In this document: one piece after another, positions 6,287 through 15,600 of the stretch
Numbering within the stretch: the stretch's first letter is position 1
How the letters are laid out: each line of letters opens with the position of its first letter
The notes under the pieces: model-generated
The model's database searches: none
Seen by the model: only the letters and a program-made list of their open reading frames with translations
Told to the model about the DNA's origin: nothing
NCBI GenBank assembly: GCA_033761835.1
Contig: JANRME010000367.1
Coordinates: forward strand, 1 to 39,000
DNA length: 39,000 nt
Reading direction: 5' to 3'
From: JADJNW01 sp033761835
Lineage (GTDB): Bacteria > Bacteroidota > Bacteroidia > Chitinophagales > Saprospiraceae
Made by a program: the position numbers and the translations under genes

Positions 6287-7057
6287 TTATGTAGGCATAT
6301 TTACATGAAGTAATAAAATATCATAAAATTCTTCCGCGATTTTCTTCCCTTTCTGTGTAAGCTTCCAAAATGTTACTTTTCCAACCTTATTTTTTTCGAT
6401 GAACATAGCATTCTCCATCTCTTTTACAACTTCATAAATTCTTTTTCTACTTTTAATATTAGATAATTTATAAATATCAGAAATATTATACCCTCCAAAG
6501 GCAGTACCCGTTTGATTTAATAACATCAAAACACAAATTCTCGCCAAGGCGTCCTTCCATTCCTCTTCGATGTCATTTTGCTTATTATTTACTGTATTTA
6601 CTTGTTGAATATTTACTAAAGCATTTTTGGTTTCTTTGGTAACGCGCACAAAAAGCTCGTCTCTTTCGCCTTCCAGCATCTCAATCAGCGGTTTATTTGG
6701 AGGATTAACGGATTGGAATTTTGACAAGGATTCAAATTCTGCAAACATGCAATGGCTTAAAATCAAAGGCAAAATAATAGCGCCTTCATTCTCTGCAGCC
6801 GTCAAAAGCGAAGGCAATTCTTCATTATTTATAAAATCGGAAGCGAGATAATTGGCGCTAACCAGAAGTATAGCAACTTGAGCCGATTCCATCGCGTAGG
6901 CGATTTCTTTTCTCCATTCGTCACCAGGATTGATGTCGGTGTCTACCCAAATCGAGAATTGATATTGCTGCTCCAAAAATTTTAAATGCACCAATAATAA
7001 ATCCATCCATTTTTTATCCTGATGGCTGTAGCTTACAAAAACGCCTGTTCTTTTCAT
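6287..7057 (-). CDS. TIR-domain protein with C-terminal winged helix
   Basis: 256 residues. Residues 1-130 are a TIR domain: the opening strand and box 1 GVFVSYSHQDKKWMDLL, the region FSIWVDTDINPGDEWRKEI, and ILLVSANYLASDFINNEELPSLL. Glu79 or Glu80 sits where NAD-hydrolysing TIR domains carry their catalytic Glu. Residues 165-256 form a winged-helix-like domain (LNQTGTAFGGYNISDIYKLSN through KVTFWKLTQKGKKIAEEF). TIR domains in bacteria often act as NAD-degrading effectors in anti-phage defence, but many are uncharacterised. A winged helix in place of a typical sensor suggests DNA or nucleoprotein recognition, or simple regulation. No defence partner gene is adjacent. The stop lies close to the 3' end of the candidate RNA on the other strand. 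The TIR call is firm, the function open. Confidence 0.85.
   Translation of the reverse strand: MKRTGVFVSYSHQDKKWMDLLLVHLKFLEQQYQFSIWVDTDINPGDEWRKEIAYAMESAQVAILLVSANYLASDFINNEELPSLLTAAENEGAIILPLILSHCMFAEFESLSKFQSVNPPNKPLIEMLEGERDELFVRVTKETKNALVNIQQVNTVNNKQNDIEEEWKDALARICVLMLLNQTGTAFGGYNISDIYKLSNIKSRKRIYEVVKEMENAMFIEKNKVGKVTFWKLTQKGKKIAEEFYDILLLHVNMPT
6292..6302 (+). repeat. Direct repeat TAGGCATATTT, right copy
   Basis: Second exact copy of the 11-base word at 5953-5963. It lies inside the last codons of the TIR gene, so the TIR C-terminus may have been shaped by whatever created the repeat. Confidence 0.35.
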
Positions 7058-7390
7058 ATCTTAGAATAGCCCCAAGGGTTTGATTTCTTTTAAAACGACT
7101 TAAATATAAGGCTAATTTAGATATTTAAATAATTGAACAGTTTTTAGTCAATAGCTGAAAGTTTTATTTATTTAATAGTCAATCATCAAAATTGTTTAAC
7201 AGTGAAATACGAATACTTATTTTATTGATAACCAAATACTTGTTAAATTTTATTCTCAAACAACTCCATTTAATTCAATTTTTAATTAAAATTAATTATA
7301 TTTCTTTATTCACTTTGTTTAATAAAAAACCCGAAACCCATGGTGGCTTCGGGATGGTCATGAATCATTTATAAGATAACATCTTAAACA
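7058..7390. other. AT-rich intergenic region
   Basis: 333 bases of very AT-rich DNA between the TIR gene (start 7057) and the outer-membrane protein gene (stop 7391), both on the minus strand. Apart from the terminator at 7321-7353 I see no gene, and no TAnnTTTG box in the TIR upstream region. Confidence 0.6.
7321..7353 (-). terminator. Rho-independent terminator of the outer-membrane protein/DM13 unit
   Basis: On the minus strand CCCGAA (7353-7348) pairs with TTCGGG (7335-7330) around a 12-base loop and is followed by a run of T residues (7329-7321, interrupted once). It lies 38 bases after the stop of the gene at 7391. Confidence 0.8.
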
Positions 7391-8242
7391 TCAATTCAAT
7401 TTCAAGTACACGCCAACCGACACAGCTGGCGCGGCCAGGACGTTCCGGCCGCTCATTGCGCCTGCCACTTGCGCATTGATGCCGATTTGGTTTTTGAATT
7501 CATATGCCAGAAACGCTTGCGGAGAAAGGAATTCTACATTATTGGAAAACAGACCATTACCACTGCCTGTCGGATCGCCATTGTTTAATGATTGTGTGCC
7601 AGAAAATTTCACGCCTGCAATCAATTGATTGTCAATAAATTTATGCCCAAATTCCAATTCAAACCGAAGTTCATCTGAAAAATTCTCAGCGCGATTATTA
7701 AAACCGAAATAGCCTGTAGCGTACCATTTATCAGCGCCATAACCCGCTTCGAGGCGGAGTTGTTGATTGAATTCGCCGTCGCCTGTGAAAAGCAAATTCT
7801 CATTTTCGGAGTCGCCCGTCGGCAAACCCAAGAATAGCGCGGTTGTTACCGACCAGCGATTCTTTGCCCATAGCCCATAACGCAAACCCAGATCCAGATC
7901 GCCGATGGAATTATTCTTCAATCCCGGTTGTAAAATTTCGCCTGTAAGCGCCCCTACCCCTTCATTCACCGTATTTCGCACAAAAAATGGCACATAGCCA
8001 ATGACTGTTAATTTACTTGTAATGCCATATTCGCCATAAAAAGAGGTAACGTAATTGCTCAATCGCGTACCAGCGCCGTTGATATTGTAAATATTGGCAT
8101 CCATGCCATAATATTCACGCGCACGAATGAAACTGAAGTCCAATTTAAAAAATCCGCCGCCTTGAGGCTGCGGCCAGCCTCCGGCATAGGATTGGGGTAG
8201 GTATATAAAAATGAATATGATAACAAAAATAATATTTTTCAT
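7391..8242 (-). CDS. Outer-membrane beta-barrel protein (transporter-like)
   Basis: 283 residues: a signal peptide (about 1-20, ending QSYAG), then alternating amphipathic strands rich in Gly and aromatic residues (LDFSFIRAREYYGM, WSVTTALFLGLPTGDS, WYATGYFGFNNRAE) up to a terminal strand VGVYLKLN. This is typical of an outer-membrane barrel of about 10-12 strands. The pattern NNSIGDLDLGLRYGLW and LGLPTGD resembles the family described as MetA-pathway phenol degradation-like or transporter-like OmpW/OmpL proteins. Its start is 21 bases after the stop of the DM13 lipoprotein gene, so the two form a unit ending at the terminator 7321-7353. The substrate is unknown. Pairing with a predicted redox lipoprotein hints at an envelope redox role, which is inference. 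Confidence 0.75.
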   Translation of the reverse strand: MKNIIFVIIFIFIYLPQSYAGGWPQPQGGGFFKLDFSFIRAREYYGMDANIYNINGAGTRLSNYVTSFYGEYGITSKLTVIGYVPFFVRNTVNEGVGALTGEILQPGLKNNSIGDLDLGLRYGLWAKNRWSVTTALFLGLPTGDSENENLLFTGDGEFNQQLRLEAGYGADKWYATGYFGFNNRAENFSDELRFELEFGHKFIDNQLIAGVKFSGTQSLNNGDPTGSGNGLFSNNVEFLSPQAFLAYEFKNQIGINAQVAGAMSGRNVLAAPAVSVGVYLKLN

Positions 8243-8263
8243 TATATTAACATTTAAAGTCTT

Positions 8264-9193
8264 TTAATTCAATCTTGCAAAGCCAAAAGGCACGTTGAAA
8301 GGTTCGCAATAAATAACTGCGTAGTCAAAATCATTTAGTCCGACCGAAGCAGGTACATCATAATCCTGCGCGCCTGAGGTATTTTTCAAATTGCCAAGTT
8401 TTACGCTATTGGAAGCAGTAAGCACCGCCGGAGCATTTTTTGCCAAATACACCCGTAAGCCAGGGCCGTTGCTGCTTTTGAAATTATTTCCAAAACTAAG
8501 TTTGCCTGCTGTCAACGTTGCTGTACCAGTTACCGAGTAAGACATATTTCCCTGAAAATTGCCACTGCGCGAAGTAACAGTAACCGAAGTGACAGTTACT
8601 GTGAAAGGTACACTATTGACACCATCTACGGTCGCCGTAATCTGGGAACTGCCTTCGGCATTGGCAGAGGCAAGCCCGGCATTATTGATACTCATCACCG
8701 AAGTATTGGAGCTCTTCCATATAATGGTTTTTCCTGGAATGGCGCCGCCGCTGGCATTCAACACAGAAGCCACAAATTGTATCGTTGCGCCAATAATTAC
8801 TACATTTTGAGGGGCTGTGATTTCTACTTTGGTAACCGCATTTGCATTGGCAACCACCGTTACTAAAGTAGAGTCGGCGATTTTTCCAGGTATGAATATT
8901 ACGATCCAGGCTTGCCCTGGCGCTTTGGCTGTGACCAAACCACCATTTTGTACCTCTGCGATGGCCGGTGTATTGCTGCGCCATTGCAGTAAATCGGAGC
9001 GATCCACATTTTGCTCATCGGTATATTTAGCCTGTAATTGAGTCGTTTGACCAACCATCATGCTGGCGCTTTTGGGTGTTAAGTTCAATTTGGGTTCAAG
9101 TACTTCCGGTATTATTTCGGTTTCAATGCACGCCGTTAGGAATAGCAGAACCGAAATACAGAGATAAGTGATGAATCTAATTTGCCTTTTCAT
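8264..9193 (-). CDS. Lipoprotein with two Ig-like (Big_2) domains and a DM13 domain
   Basis: 309 residues from ATG 9193 (MKRQIRFITYLC), chosen because a lipobox, LLFLTAC, then falls at the correct distance. A longer in-frame start at 9235 would misplace it. Residues about 37-120 and 125-205 are bacterial Ig-like Big_2 domains (LNLTPKSASMMVGQTTQLQA and VVIIGATIQFVASVLNASGG..WKSSNTSVMSINNAGLASA). Residues 215-309 are a DM13 domain with its signature DYAVIYCEPFNVPFGFARL, where the single Cys is the residue proposed to mediate electron transfer in DM13 proteins. It is probably anchored in the outer membrane with the Ig domains as stalks. It is cotranscribed with the barrel protein at 7391-8242. 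The DM13 redox role is a family-level proposal, not shown here. Confidence 0.85.
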   Translation of the reverse strand: MKRQIRFITYLCISVLLFLTACIETEIIPEVLEPKLNLTPKSASMMVGQTTQLQAKYTDEQNVDRSDLLQWRSNTPAIAEVQNGGLVTAKAPGQAWIVIFIPGKIADSTLVTVVANANAVTKVEITAPQNVVIIGATIQFVASVLNASGGAIPGKTIIWKSSNTSVMSINNAGLASANAEGSSQITATVDGVNSVPFTVTVTSVTVTSRSGNFQGNMSYSVTGTATLTAGKLSFGNNFKSSNGPGLRVYLAKNAPAVLTASNSVKLGNLKNTSGAQDYDVPASVGLNDFDYAVIYCEPFNVPFGFARLN

Positions 9194-9377
9194 TATGTCA
9201 AAAGAATTTTCTGCAAAGAAAGGAGCAATTGTCATGCGCTTCCGTCTCGGTCAGGACACTTACAATCACTTGGGTTTTAAAACAGAAGAGATTGTCAGAT
9301 GGAAGTCGTTTTGGATGGGGCAATAAGGCGATAGGAGGATTGGGGGACAAGGGATTGGGCGGCAAGCAGCGAGTAAA

Positions 9378-12056
9378 CTATCGCACCAGCACTACTTGCC
9401 CTTTACGTGTGGCTTCGCTGCCATCCACCAATAGCAATTGTACAACGTACACGAATACACCAGCATTGGGCACCAAGTTGTTGATTCGTCCATCCCAGCC
9501 TTTTGACTCATCATTGGGAGGAAAATGATGCGCTTCATACAATTGATTGCCCCAGCGATCGAATATTTGAAAGGAAAGTACCTCACTCACCTGTTGTTCG
9601 TTGGCGTAGATGGTAAATCGGTCATTCACGCCATTCTGATCGGGTGAAAACGCAGATGGGATAAATACATCCACGTTTCGGTCGAGTTTGATTTGAATGG
9701 TAGCTTCGCCTGTACAACCAAAAATATCGGTGATTCGAATGGTGTAAGCACCTTCGTGAATAGCTTTAATGCGTGGGTTCAGGCAATCAATGCAACTCAA
9801 ATCTTCATTTCCCAGCCAGCGGATATTGGCAACAAATGCTTCGGAAATATTCAGTTGGGGCTTTAATTCGTAGCTTTCCCCTATCTTAATTTTCATCGTT
9901 GTAGGCAATTCGACCATGCGCTCGTAGCGCGGGGGTAAGGTGAATGATTGCTGCAATTTGCAGCCATTGGCATCGCGGGTTGTCAACTGGTAGGTGATAC
10001 CTGGCATCAATTCTTTAAACAAACGCTGATCGACATAATTAATCCCATCAATACTGAAATGATAGGGCATTGTACCACCTTCAGCGGTAAATTCAAATCG
10101 GGCATCCTTCAAATCTTCGCAATCAAACACCACTGGCAAAAGCGGTTCCGGCTCCGCAACTCCGATGGAGAAAGTTCCTTCGCATCCCATTGAATCGGTC
10201 ACAAAAAGTGAGTATACTCCTGCGTTCAAGCTATCTCGCGATGCTTCATTCAAATTATTTTGTGCCCATTGGTATCGAAATGGTGGCTGACCACTCGTTG
10301 GACGCACCACGATGCGCCCATCATTACCCGAAAAACAACTTACATCCTGCACTTCGGAATCAATATCAATAGTGACAGCTTCGATTTCAGCGTAACCCTC
10401 TGAGATACCTGTGCAATTGGCATCACTCACGGCTTTTATTTTATAAATGCCATCCTGCACAGCATATAAAGGGAAAGAAGCATTCCAAATTCTTTCAATC
10501 ATAGGTTGTGGAATGCCATTAATAGTGTAAGTAATTGCCCAAGGGGCAAGGCCCTGCAAGCCTATTGTAAGCTGGGCAGTATCGCCAAAGCAAATTTTTT
10601 CATACCCTTCTAAAGTAGCATTAGGTGGTTCAATGATGTGAATGGCACAACTATCCACTGAACTATTGCCACAATTATCAGAGACAGTAACGGTATAAGT
10701 CCTCGCCGCTCCAGCTGCTACTTCAAGCGTCGAAGTAAGTCCTCCGTTACTCCATTGATAGGAATATGGCGGAATCCCTCCGCTAACTCTGGGCGTGAGT
10801 TTGGCAAAGCCATTTCGGCAGATGTTGATGTCGGGAAGATCGACTTGCATAGGCGGCGGATCAGTCAGAATAAGCGTAGTACTACCATTATAACAAGCAC
10901 AAGGTATGTCCAATTCAATTTTCAGGGTTTCATCCCGTTCTGTCAATCCATCGCTGATAATTTTCACCGGCAGTCGCACCTTGCTGGCACGAGCAGGAAT
11001 AGTAATTCTTCTTGGAATTGGTTCAAAATCAAGGCCTTCTATCGCTGTGCTTTCGTTGGAAATTTTAAACTGAACGGTTAAAGGCTTTTCCTGATTTTCT
11101 TTTTCATCGCGTTCAAACACAAAATAAGCATCCTGACAACCTTCGGTCGCTTTGTTCGCATCTTTGGCTTCGGCATTTAGCAACACTTTTCCGCCAATGT
11201 TAAAACTCTCCGCTTCAAGAAAAACGGCAGAATCATAATATCGATCAGCTACATCGGCTATCACAAATCGGATATGATAAGTCTCACAAGGCGTCAATTG
11301 CAAAGCAGCTGTCAGAATCGTCGTAAAACCATCATATTCTATATTGTTTCGGTGTGGCGAAATATAAGGTTCAATGCCACATTGACGGGAGTCGCGTTCT
11401 AGTTCATTGCGAATGAAATATTGCGAATTATAATCGTGATTCACTGAATTGATAGCCACATAATCATTGGTGCCTGGTATCAGTGCCACATTTTTAGCGT
11501 TATTAGAAAATTCCCCCTCAATGCCCGGCCCGCTTACAAAAAAGCCAAATACATCGTTATAGACGCTGCCTACAAATTCGCAGTACTCTTCAGAAGCAAA
11601 TACATAGCGAAAGGTCACAAAAGAATCCAACGGAACAAAATCAAATTCGATTCCAACCACATCCAGCACGCGCTCGTTGATGAACATACCCAGATCGGAG
11701 TCACCGCTAGCAGTACCAAGCGTACCACTTTTATCGTTTTCCTGATTAGGTCCTTCAGCGTGTTCAACAGGCCCTGTAGAGATCACAATACCGCGATCCA
11801 TTCCAATAGTATTTTCTCCATTTTCAAAATAACCGATTCCATCAGGATTGCCAATAGAGCGAATATTACTGATGTTGTCACAAGTGCCTTTCGCAAAGAT
11901 GTCGCGCACCAACGATTCAGTACTGTAGCCATTTTGAGTACGAATACCAGTCATCGGCGTTTCTGGGTCAGGCAAAGGATCAAGGGTATCCCGGCGGAAA
12001 GCCAGCATACTCAATAAACACAAAAGCATATAGCTAAATAGGTATTGCATAAGCAT
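9378..12056 (-). CDS. T9SS substrate: choice-of-anchor L, Calx-beta, SprB-like repeats, CHU_C sorting domain
   Basis: 892 residues. A short hydrophobic signal (about 3-20) precedes a choice-of-anchor L domain at about 45-285 (DRGIVISTGPV, LGMFINERVLDVVGIEFDFVPLDSFVTFRYVFASEEYCEF, PCETYHIRFVIADVADRYYDSAVFLEA). A Calx-beta-like segment at about 295-400 follows (STAIEGLDFEPIPRRITIPA, DGLTERDETLKIEL). Residues 400-715 hold several SprB/PKD-like repeats (GGIPPYSYQWSNG, SGQPPFRYQWAQN). The last 90 residues are a CHU_C/type B sorting domain (FIPSAFSPDQNGVNDRFTIYAN..FDRWGNQLYE, VPNAGVFVYVVQLL). It should be exported by Sec and T9SS and displayed or shed at the cell surface, as adhesin or gliding components are. 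It is read divergently from the giant repeat protein across a 598-base gap. Confidence 0.88.
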   Translation of the reverse strand: MLMQYLFSYMLLCLLSMLAFRRDTLDPLPDPETPMTGIRTQNGYSTESLVRDIFAKGTCDNISNIRSIGNPDGIGYFENGENTIGMDRGIVISTGPVEHAEGPNQENDKSGTLGTASGDSDLGMFINERVLDVVGIEFDFVPLDSFVTFRYVFASEEYCEFVGSVYNDVFGFFVSGPGIEGEFSNNAKNVALIPGTNDYVAINSVNHDYNSQYFIRNELERDSRQCGIEPYISPHRNNIEYDGFTTILTAALQLTPCETYHIRFVIADVADRYYDSAVFLEAESFNIGGKVLLNAEAKDANKATEGCQDAYFVFERDEKENQEKPLTVQFKISNESTAIEGLDFEPIPRRITIPARASKVRLPVKIISDGLTERDETLKIELDIPCACYNGSTTLILTDPPPMQVDLPDINICRNGFAKLTPRVSGGIPPYSYQWSNGGLTSTLEVAAGAARTYTVTVSDNCGNSSVDSCAIHIIEPPNATLEGYEKICFGDTAQLTIGLQGLAPWAITYTINGIPQPMIERIWNASFPLYAVQDGIYKIKAVSDANCTGISEGYAEIEAVTIDIDSEVQDVSCFSGNDGRIVVRPTSGQPPFRYQWAQNNLNEASRDSLNAGVYSLFVTDSMGCEGTFSIGVAEPEPLLPVVFDCEDLKDARFEFTAEGGTMPYHFSIDGINYVDQRLFKELMPGITYQLTTRDANGCKLQQSFTLPPRYERMVELPTTMKIKIGESYELKPQLNISEAFVANIRWLGNEDLSCIDCLNPRIKAIHEGAYTIRITDIFGCTGEATIQIKLDRNVDVFIPSAFSPDQNGVNDRFTIYANEQQVSEVLSFQIFDRWGNQLYEAHHFPPNDESKGWDGRINNLVPNAGVFVYVVQLLLVDGSEATRKGQVVLVR

Positions 12057-12654
12057 ACATTGGCTAAGAAATACAGCAAGGCAATTGTGTGAGTAGATGG
12101 TTCGATCTTTTGCCGATAGAGCAACCCGACAGTATGTTTATTATGAGAAGAACTTGGGCACAACGAATGGTGTGGGGGAGAAGCCATTCTTTAGATGTTC
12201 TGATTCTCAAAAATAGGAATAAAATTTTCAATTCAAAAGTCCAACTACTACATATTTTTTTCTGGAATAAGAAAAAATGCGATAGCGCAGTTTTATGGCA
12301 ATATTTGAAAAAAATTTCTTATATGTTTTTTGAAGTAACTTCTAACTTCGAAAATATGTAAATTATTTGTTACGAAGGAGTTACAATTGTTCGATTATTT
12401 TTGTAACAATTAAAAAACGGATATCTGAAAAGAAAATGTGTGGCAGCGCTTTTCATAACGAAAAATTTATAATAAATTAGCAGGGTTTTTGGTACGACCC
12501 AACTCCAGGCTATTGTTTTACAGAATGTATAATAAAACAACCCGCAGAGAGAGGCATTCCCCCCCGTATCCAATTCATCCTTTTGAGTATAGATTGGCTA
12601 ATGCAGTGCATTTCATTCAGGCATAATTTCAAGAACGAAATAAATTTTCTTTTT
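12057..12654. other. Divergent intergenic region between two T9SS substrate genes
   Basis: About 600 bases with no convincing gene; the frames present are short and composition-poor. It holds the clustered GTTAC-type repeats at 12380-12411, and a TATTTTTG box at 12396-12403 on the plus strand that could serve the giant gene only with a long leader of about 250 bases. Immediately upstream of 12655 is an A/T-rich leader without a Shine-Dalgarno box. Confidence 0.5.
12380..12411. promoter_or_regulatory. Interleaved inverted and direct repeats, possible operator
   Basis: GTTACAA (12380-12386) is inverted as TTGTAAC (12401-12407). AATTGTT (12385-12391) is inverted as AACAATT (12405-12411). The 9-mers GTTACAATT (12380) and GTAACAATT (12403) are direct near-copies 23 bases apart. 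The position between divergent surface-protein genes and the overlap with a TAnnTTTG match (12396-12403) suggest a regulator site, but the AT-rich context weakens this. Confidence 0.35.
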
Positions 12655-15600
12655 ATGAGACTAAAAAGTACGTTACTTTTTTTTATCCTGCTGAATGTAG
12701 GTAGTGCCATTACTGCCCAAATACGACCGGGGTGGTGCATTCAGGATGCTACAATCAGTGTTTCCGGTGGACAATCGGAACTTTATTTCTGCGAAGGTGA
12801 TGGTATTGCTGATCAAGCGCGTTTCAAAGTAACGCCTTTCGCACAACCTTTCGCATACTTAGTGACAGATGAAAACAATATCATTCTGCGAGTAAGTCGC
12901 AACAACACCATCAATTTTGAGGGCTTGGGGGGTGGCAAGCTGCGCGTTTGGGCATTTGCTTATCTTGGTAATATTCTCGCTGAAGTAGGTCAGGATGCTA
13001 CCAATTCTGTTTTGGCAGATATTTGCTATGGCTTGACGCAAAATTTTATCCCGGTAGGAAGTATTGTTCCTAATGCCGGTTCGGTGGCTACTTCCGATGG
13101 GCGTAGCTCTTTGTTTACTTGCCGCGACGACGGCAACTCCGATGTAATCACTTTTACCAATACCAGTTCTGATCCTTTTTATACTTATGTGATCACCGAT
13201 GAAAATAATGTTATCCTGGCTTTTACCAATGATGCTAACAGCTTCGATTTTGAAAGTTTAAGTACCGACAAAGTGCGCGTTTGGGGCGTATCTTATATCG
13301 GAAGTATTCGAGCTAAAGTAGGTGATGACATCACAAAAGTTGCTTTTGCGAGTGGCTGTTTTGATCTTTCCGATAATTTTGTAGCAATCACAAGAGCTAT
13401 GCCCAATGGCGGAACGGTATCCCTTACTACAGGGGAGACCAACAAAACCATTTGTGCAGAAGACTTGAGCGGCGATATATTGACTTTTACCAGTCAGGGT
13501 ACAACCACCAATCCTTATGCTTTTGTGGTGACGGATGAGAATGGCAACGTTATTGCGATTCTAAATGGCAATAATGCTGATTTCAGCTTGACAGCGCCAG
13601 GCGTCTGTCGGGTGTACGGTGTATCTTTTACAGGCGAACTGAAAGTTTTGATTGGCGATAATATTAACAATGCCGTACTTTCTGATGATTGCTACGATGT
13701 TTCTGATAATTTTGTACAAATCATCAAAAGAGAAGTGGATGGAGGTATGGTTAGATTGGCGGGCGGCGGCAGTAACGCAACGGTTTGCGTGGAAGGCGGT
13801 CTATCGGACATACTCAGCTTTGTTAATACTTCTACTGTCTCCGGTTCTAACTATGTTTACCTGATTACCAACCAAAACAATGTGATCCTGGCAATCGCCA
13901 ACGGGAGTACGTTTAATTTTGCGAATCTTAATAGTAGAGACATTCGAGTTTGGGGTTTGTCTTATACTGGTACTTTATTAGCCAAAGTAGGCGATAACGC
14001 AGCAACGGCGGCACTCTCCGGTGAATGTTATGATCTGTCGGACAATTTTCTTACGATCACCCGCAAATCTGTGGATGGCGGTATCGTAAGCCTTACAAAT
14101 GGCAGCAGCACCGCAGCAATTTGCAGAGGCGACAATGCTCCCGATACCTTGTCATTTAAAAATACTTCAACTTCGGTTGAAAGTTATATTTACCTCGTTA
14201 CTGACCTCACAGGCAATGTTTTGGGCTTCATAAATGGTCACCAGTTCAATTTTGCAAGCTTATCACAAGACAGTTTCCTGGTTTATGGTCTATCTTATAG
14301 CGGTGCATTCACTGTCCCTCTGGGTTCCAATATTAATTCCGTGAATTTTTCGAGCGAGTGCGCAGACTTGTCGGGTAATTTTGTCACGATTATCGTTCGA
14401 TCAGTAGAGGGTGGAAGGGTAAGCCTGGAAGGGATAACCGATGACGCCACCTTTTGCAGTGGCGATGGAGCATCTGATATTGGAGTTTTTTCTACAAGCA
14501 GCAGTTCCACTGAGAATTTTGTTTTCTTGATTACGAATGCCAATAATCAATTAGTCAACATCGCGCTTGGCAATACGTTCGATTTTGAAGATAGCCCAAC
14601 AGGGGAATACCATGTTTGGGGTTTATCTTATATCGGAAACCTTCAGATTGCTCAAGGTCAAAGCTTAGTGGGTTCAACGCTGGCGGATAATTGTTTTGAA
14701 TTATCAGAAAATTTTGCTACCATCAATGTCTTTGAAACCGATGGTGGCACGGTGAGTCTGATAAATGGCGATACCAGCGCTGTTGTTTGCCTCAATACGG
14801 CTCAAGCTACGGAGTTTGCCTTTGAAAACACTTCTACCGCAGGCAATTATGCTTATTTGGTAACAAACGAAGCGAATATCATTCTGGCAATTGCCAACGG
14901 AAACTCTTTTGATTTTGCGAGCCTTCCAGTCGGCAATTATCGTGTTTGGGGTGTTTCTTTTGCAGGTACGCTCACCGCTCAAGCAGGCCAAAACGCAGCA
15001 ACGGCAGTACTTGCCAGCGACTGTTACCAACTTTCCGAAAACTTTATCAGCATCGGCTTCCAACAAGTGGACGGCGGCGTGCTGAGTCTCTCTAATGGAG
15101 GCGAAACGGCTACGGTTTGTATCGGTGATACGAATACCGACGAACTATCATTTACAACAACTTCTACCACAGCAAGTTATGTTTATTTGATTACAGATGA
15201 AAATAATAAGATTTTAGCCATTAGCGATGAAAATAATTTCGATTTTAATAACATAAACGCAGCAGTGGTAAGGGTTTGGGGATTAGGATTTTCAGGAAAT
15301 TTGACTGCGCAAATCGCTGATAACGCAGGAACGGCAACCCTTTCCGATGAATGCTTTGATTTATCCAATAATTTCATTACCGTCACTCGCAAAAACGTGG
15401 ATGGTGCTACGGTAAGCTTGGCAAGCGGCGATACCTTAGCGGTAAGTTGTGCAGGCGTACCCGAATTAACTCCGCTGGCTTTCGCCAATACTTCATCCGC
15501 TGGTAGCAGCTATACTTATCTCGTGACCGATGAAACGACCAATGTATTGGCGATTGCCCAAGGAAACAACTTTAGTTTTGACACTTTCCCGCAAGGGAAT

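Noticed and set aside
7321..7353. Terminator for the TIR gene
   Set aside because: The T run follows the hairpin only on the minus strand at the downstream end of the gene at 7391; the TIR gene starts upstream of 7058 and reads away from it.
9236..9377. Purine-rich GGGG-containing stretch as a G-quadruplex
   Set aside because: The G runs are short and irregular, mostly GG or GGG with uneven loops. I see no four-run pattern worth claiming.
12089..12361. 90-residue plus-strand protein between the two T9SS genes
   Set aside because: No motif, start context or composition supports coding, and its Cys/Trp/Lys mix is typical of non-coding AT-rich frames.
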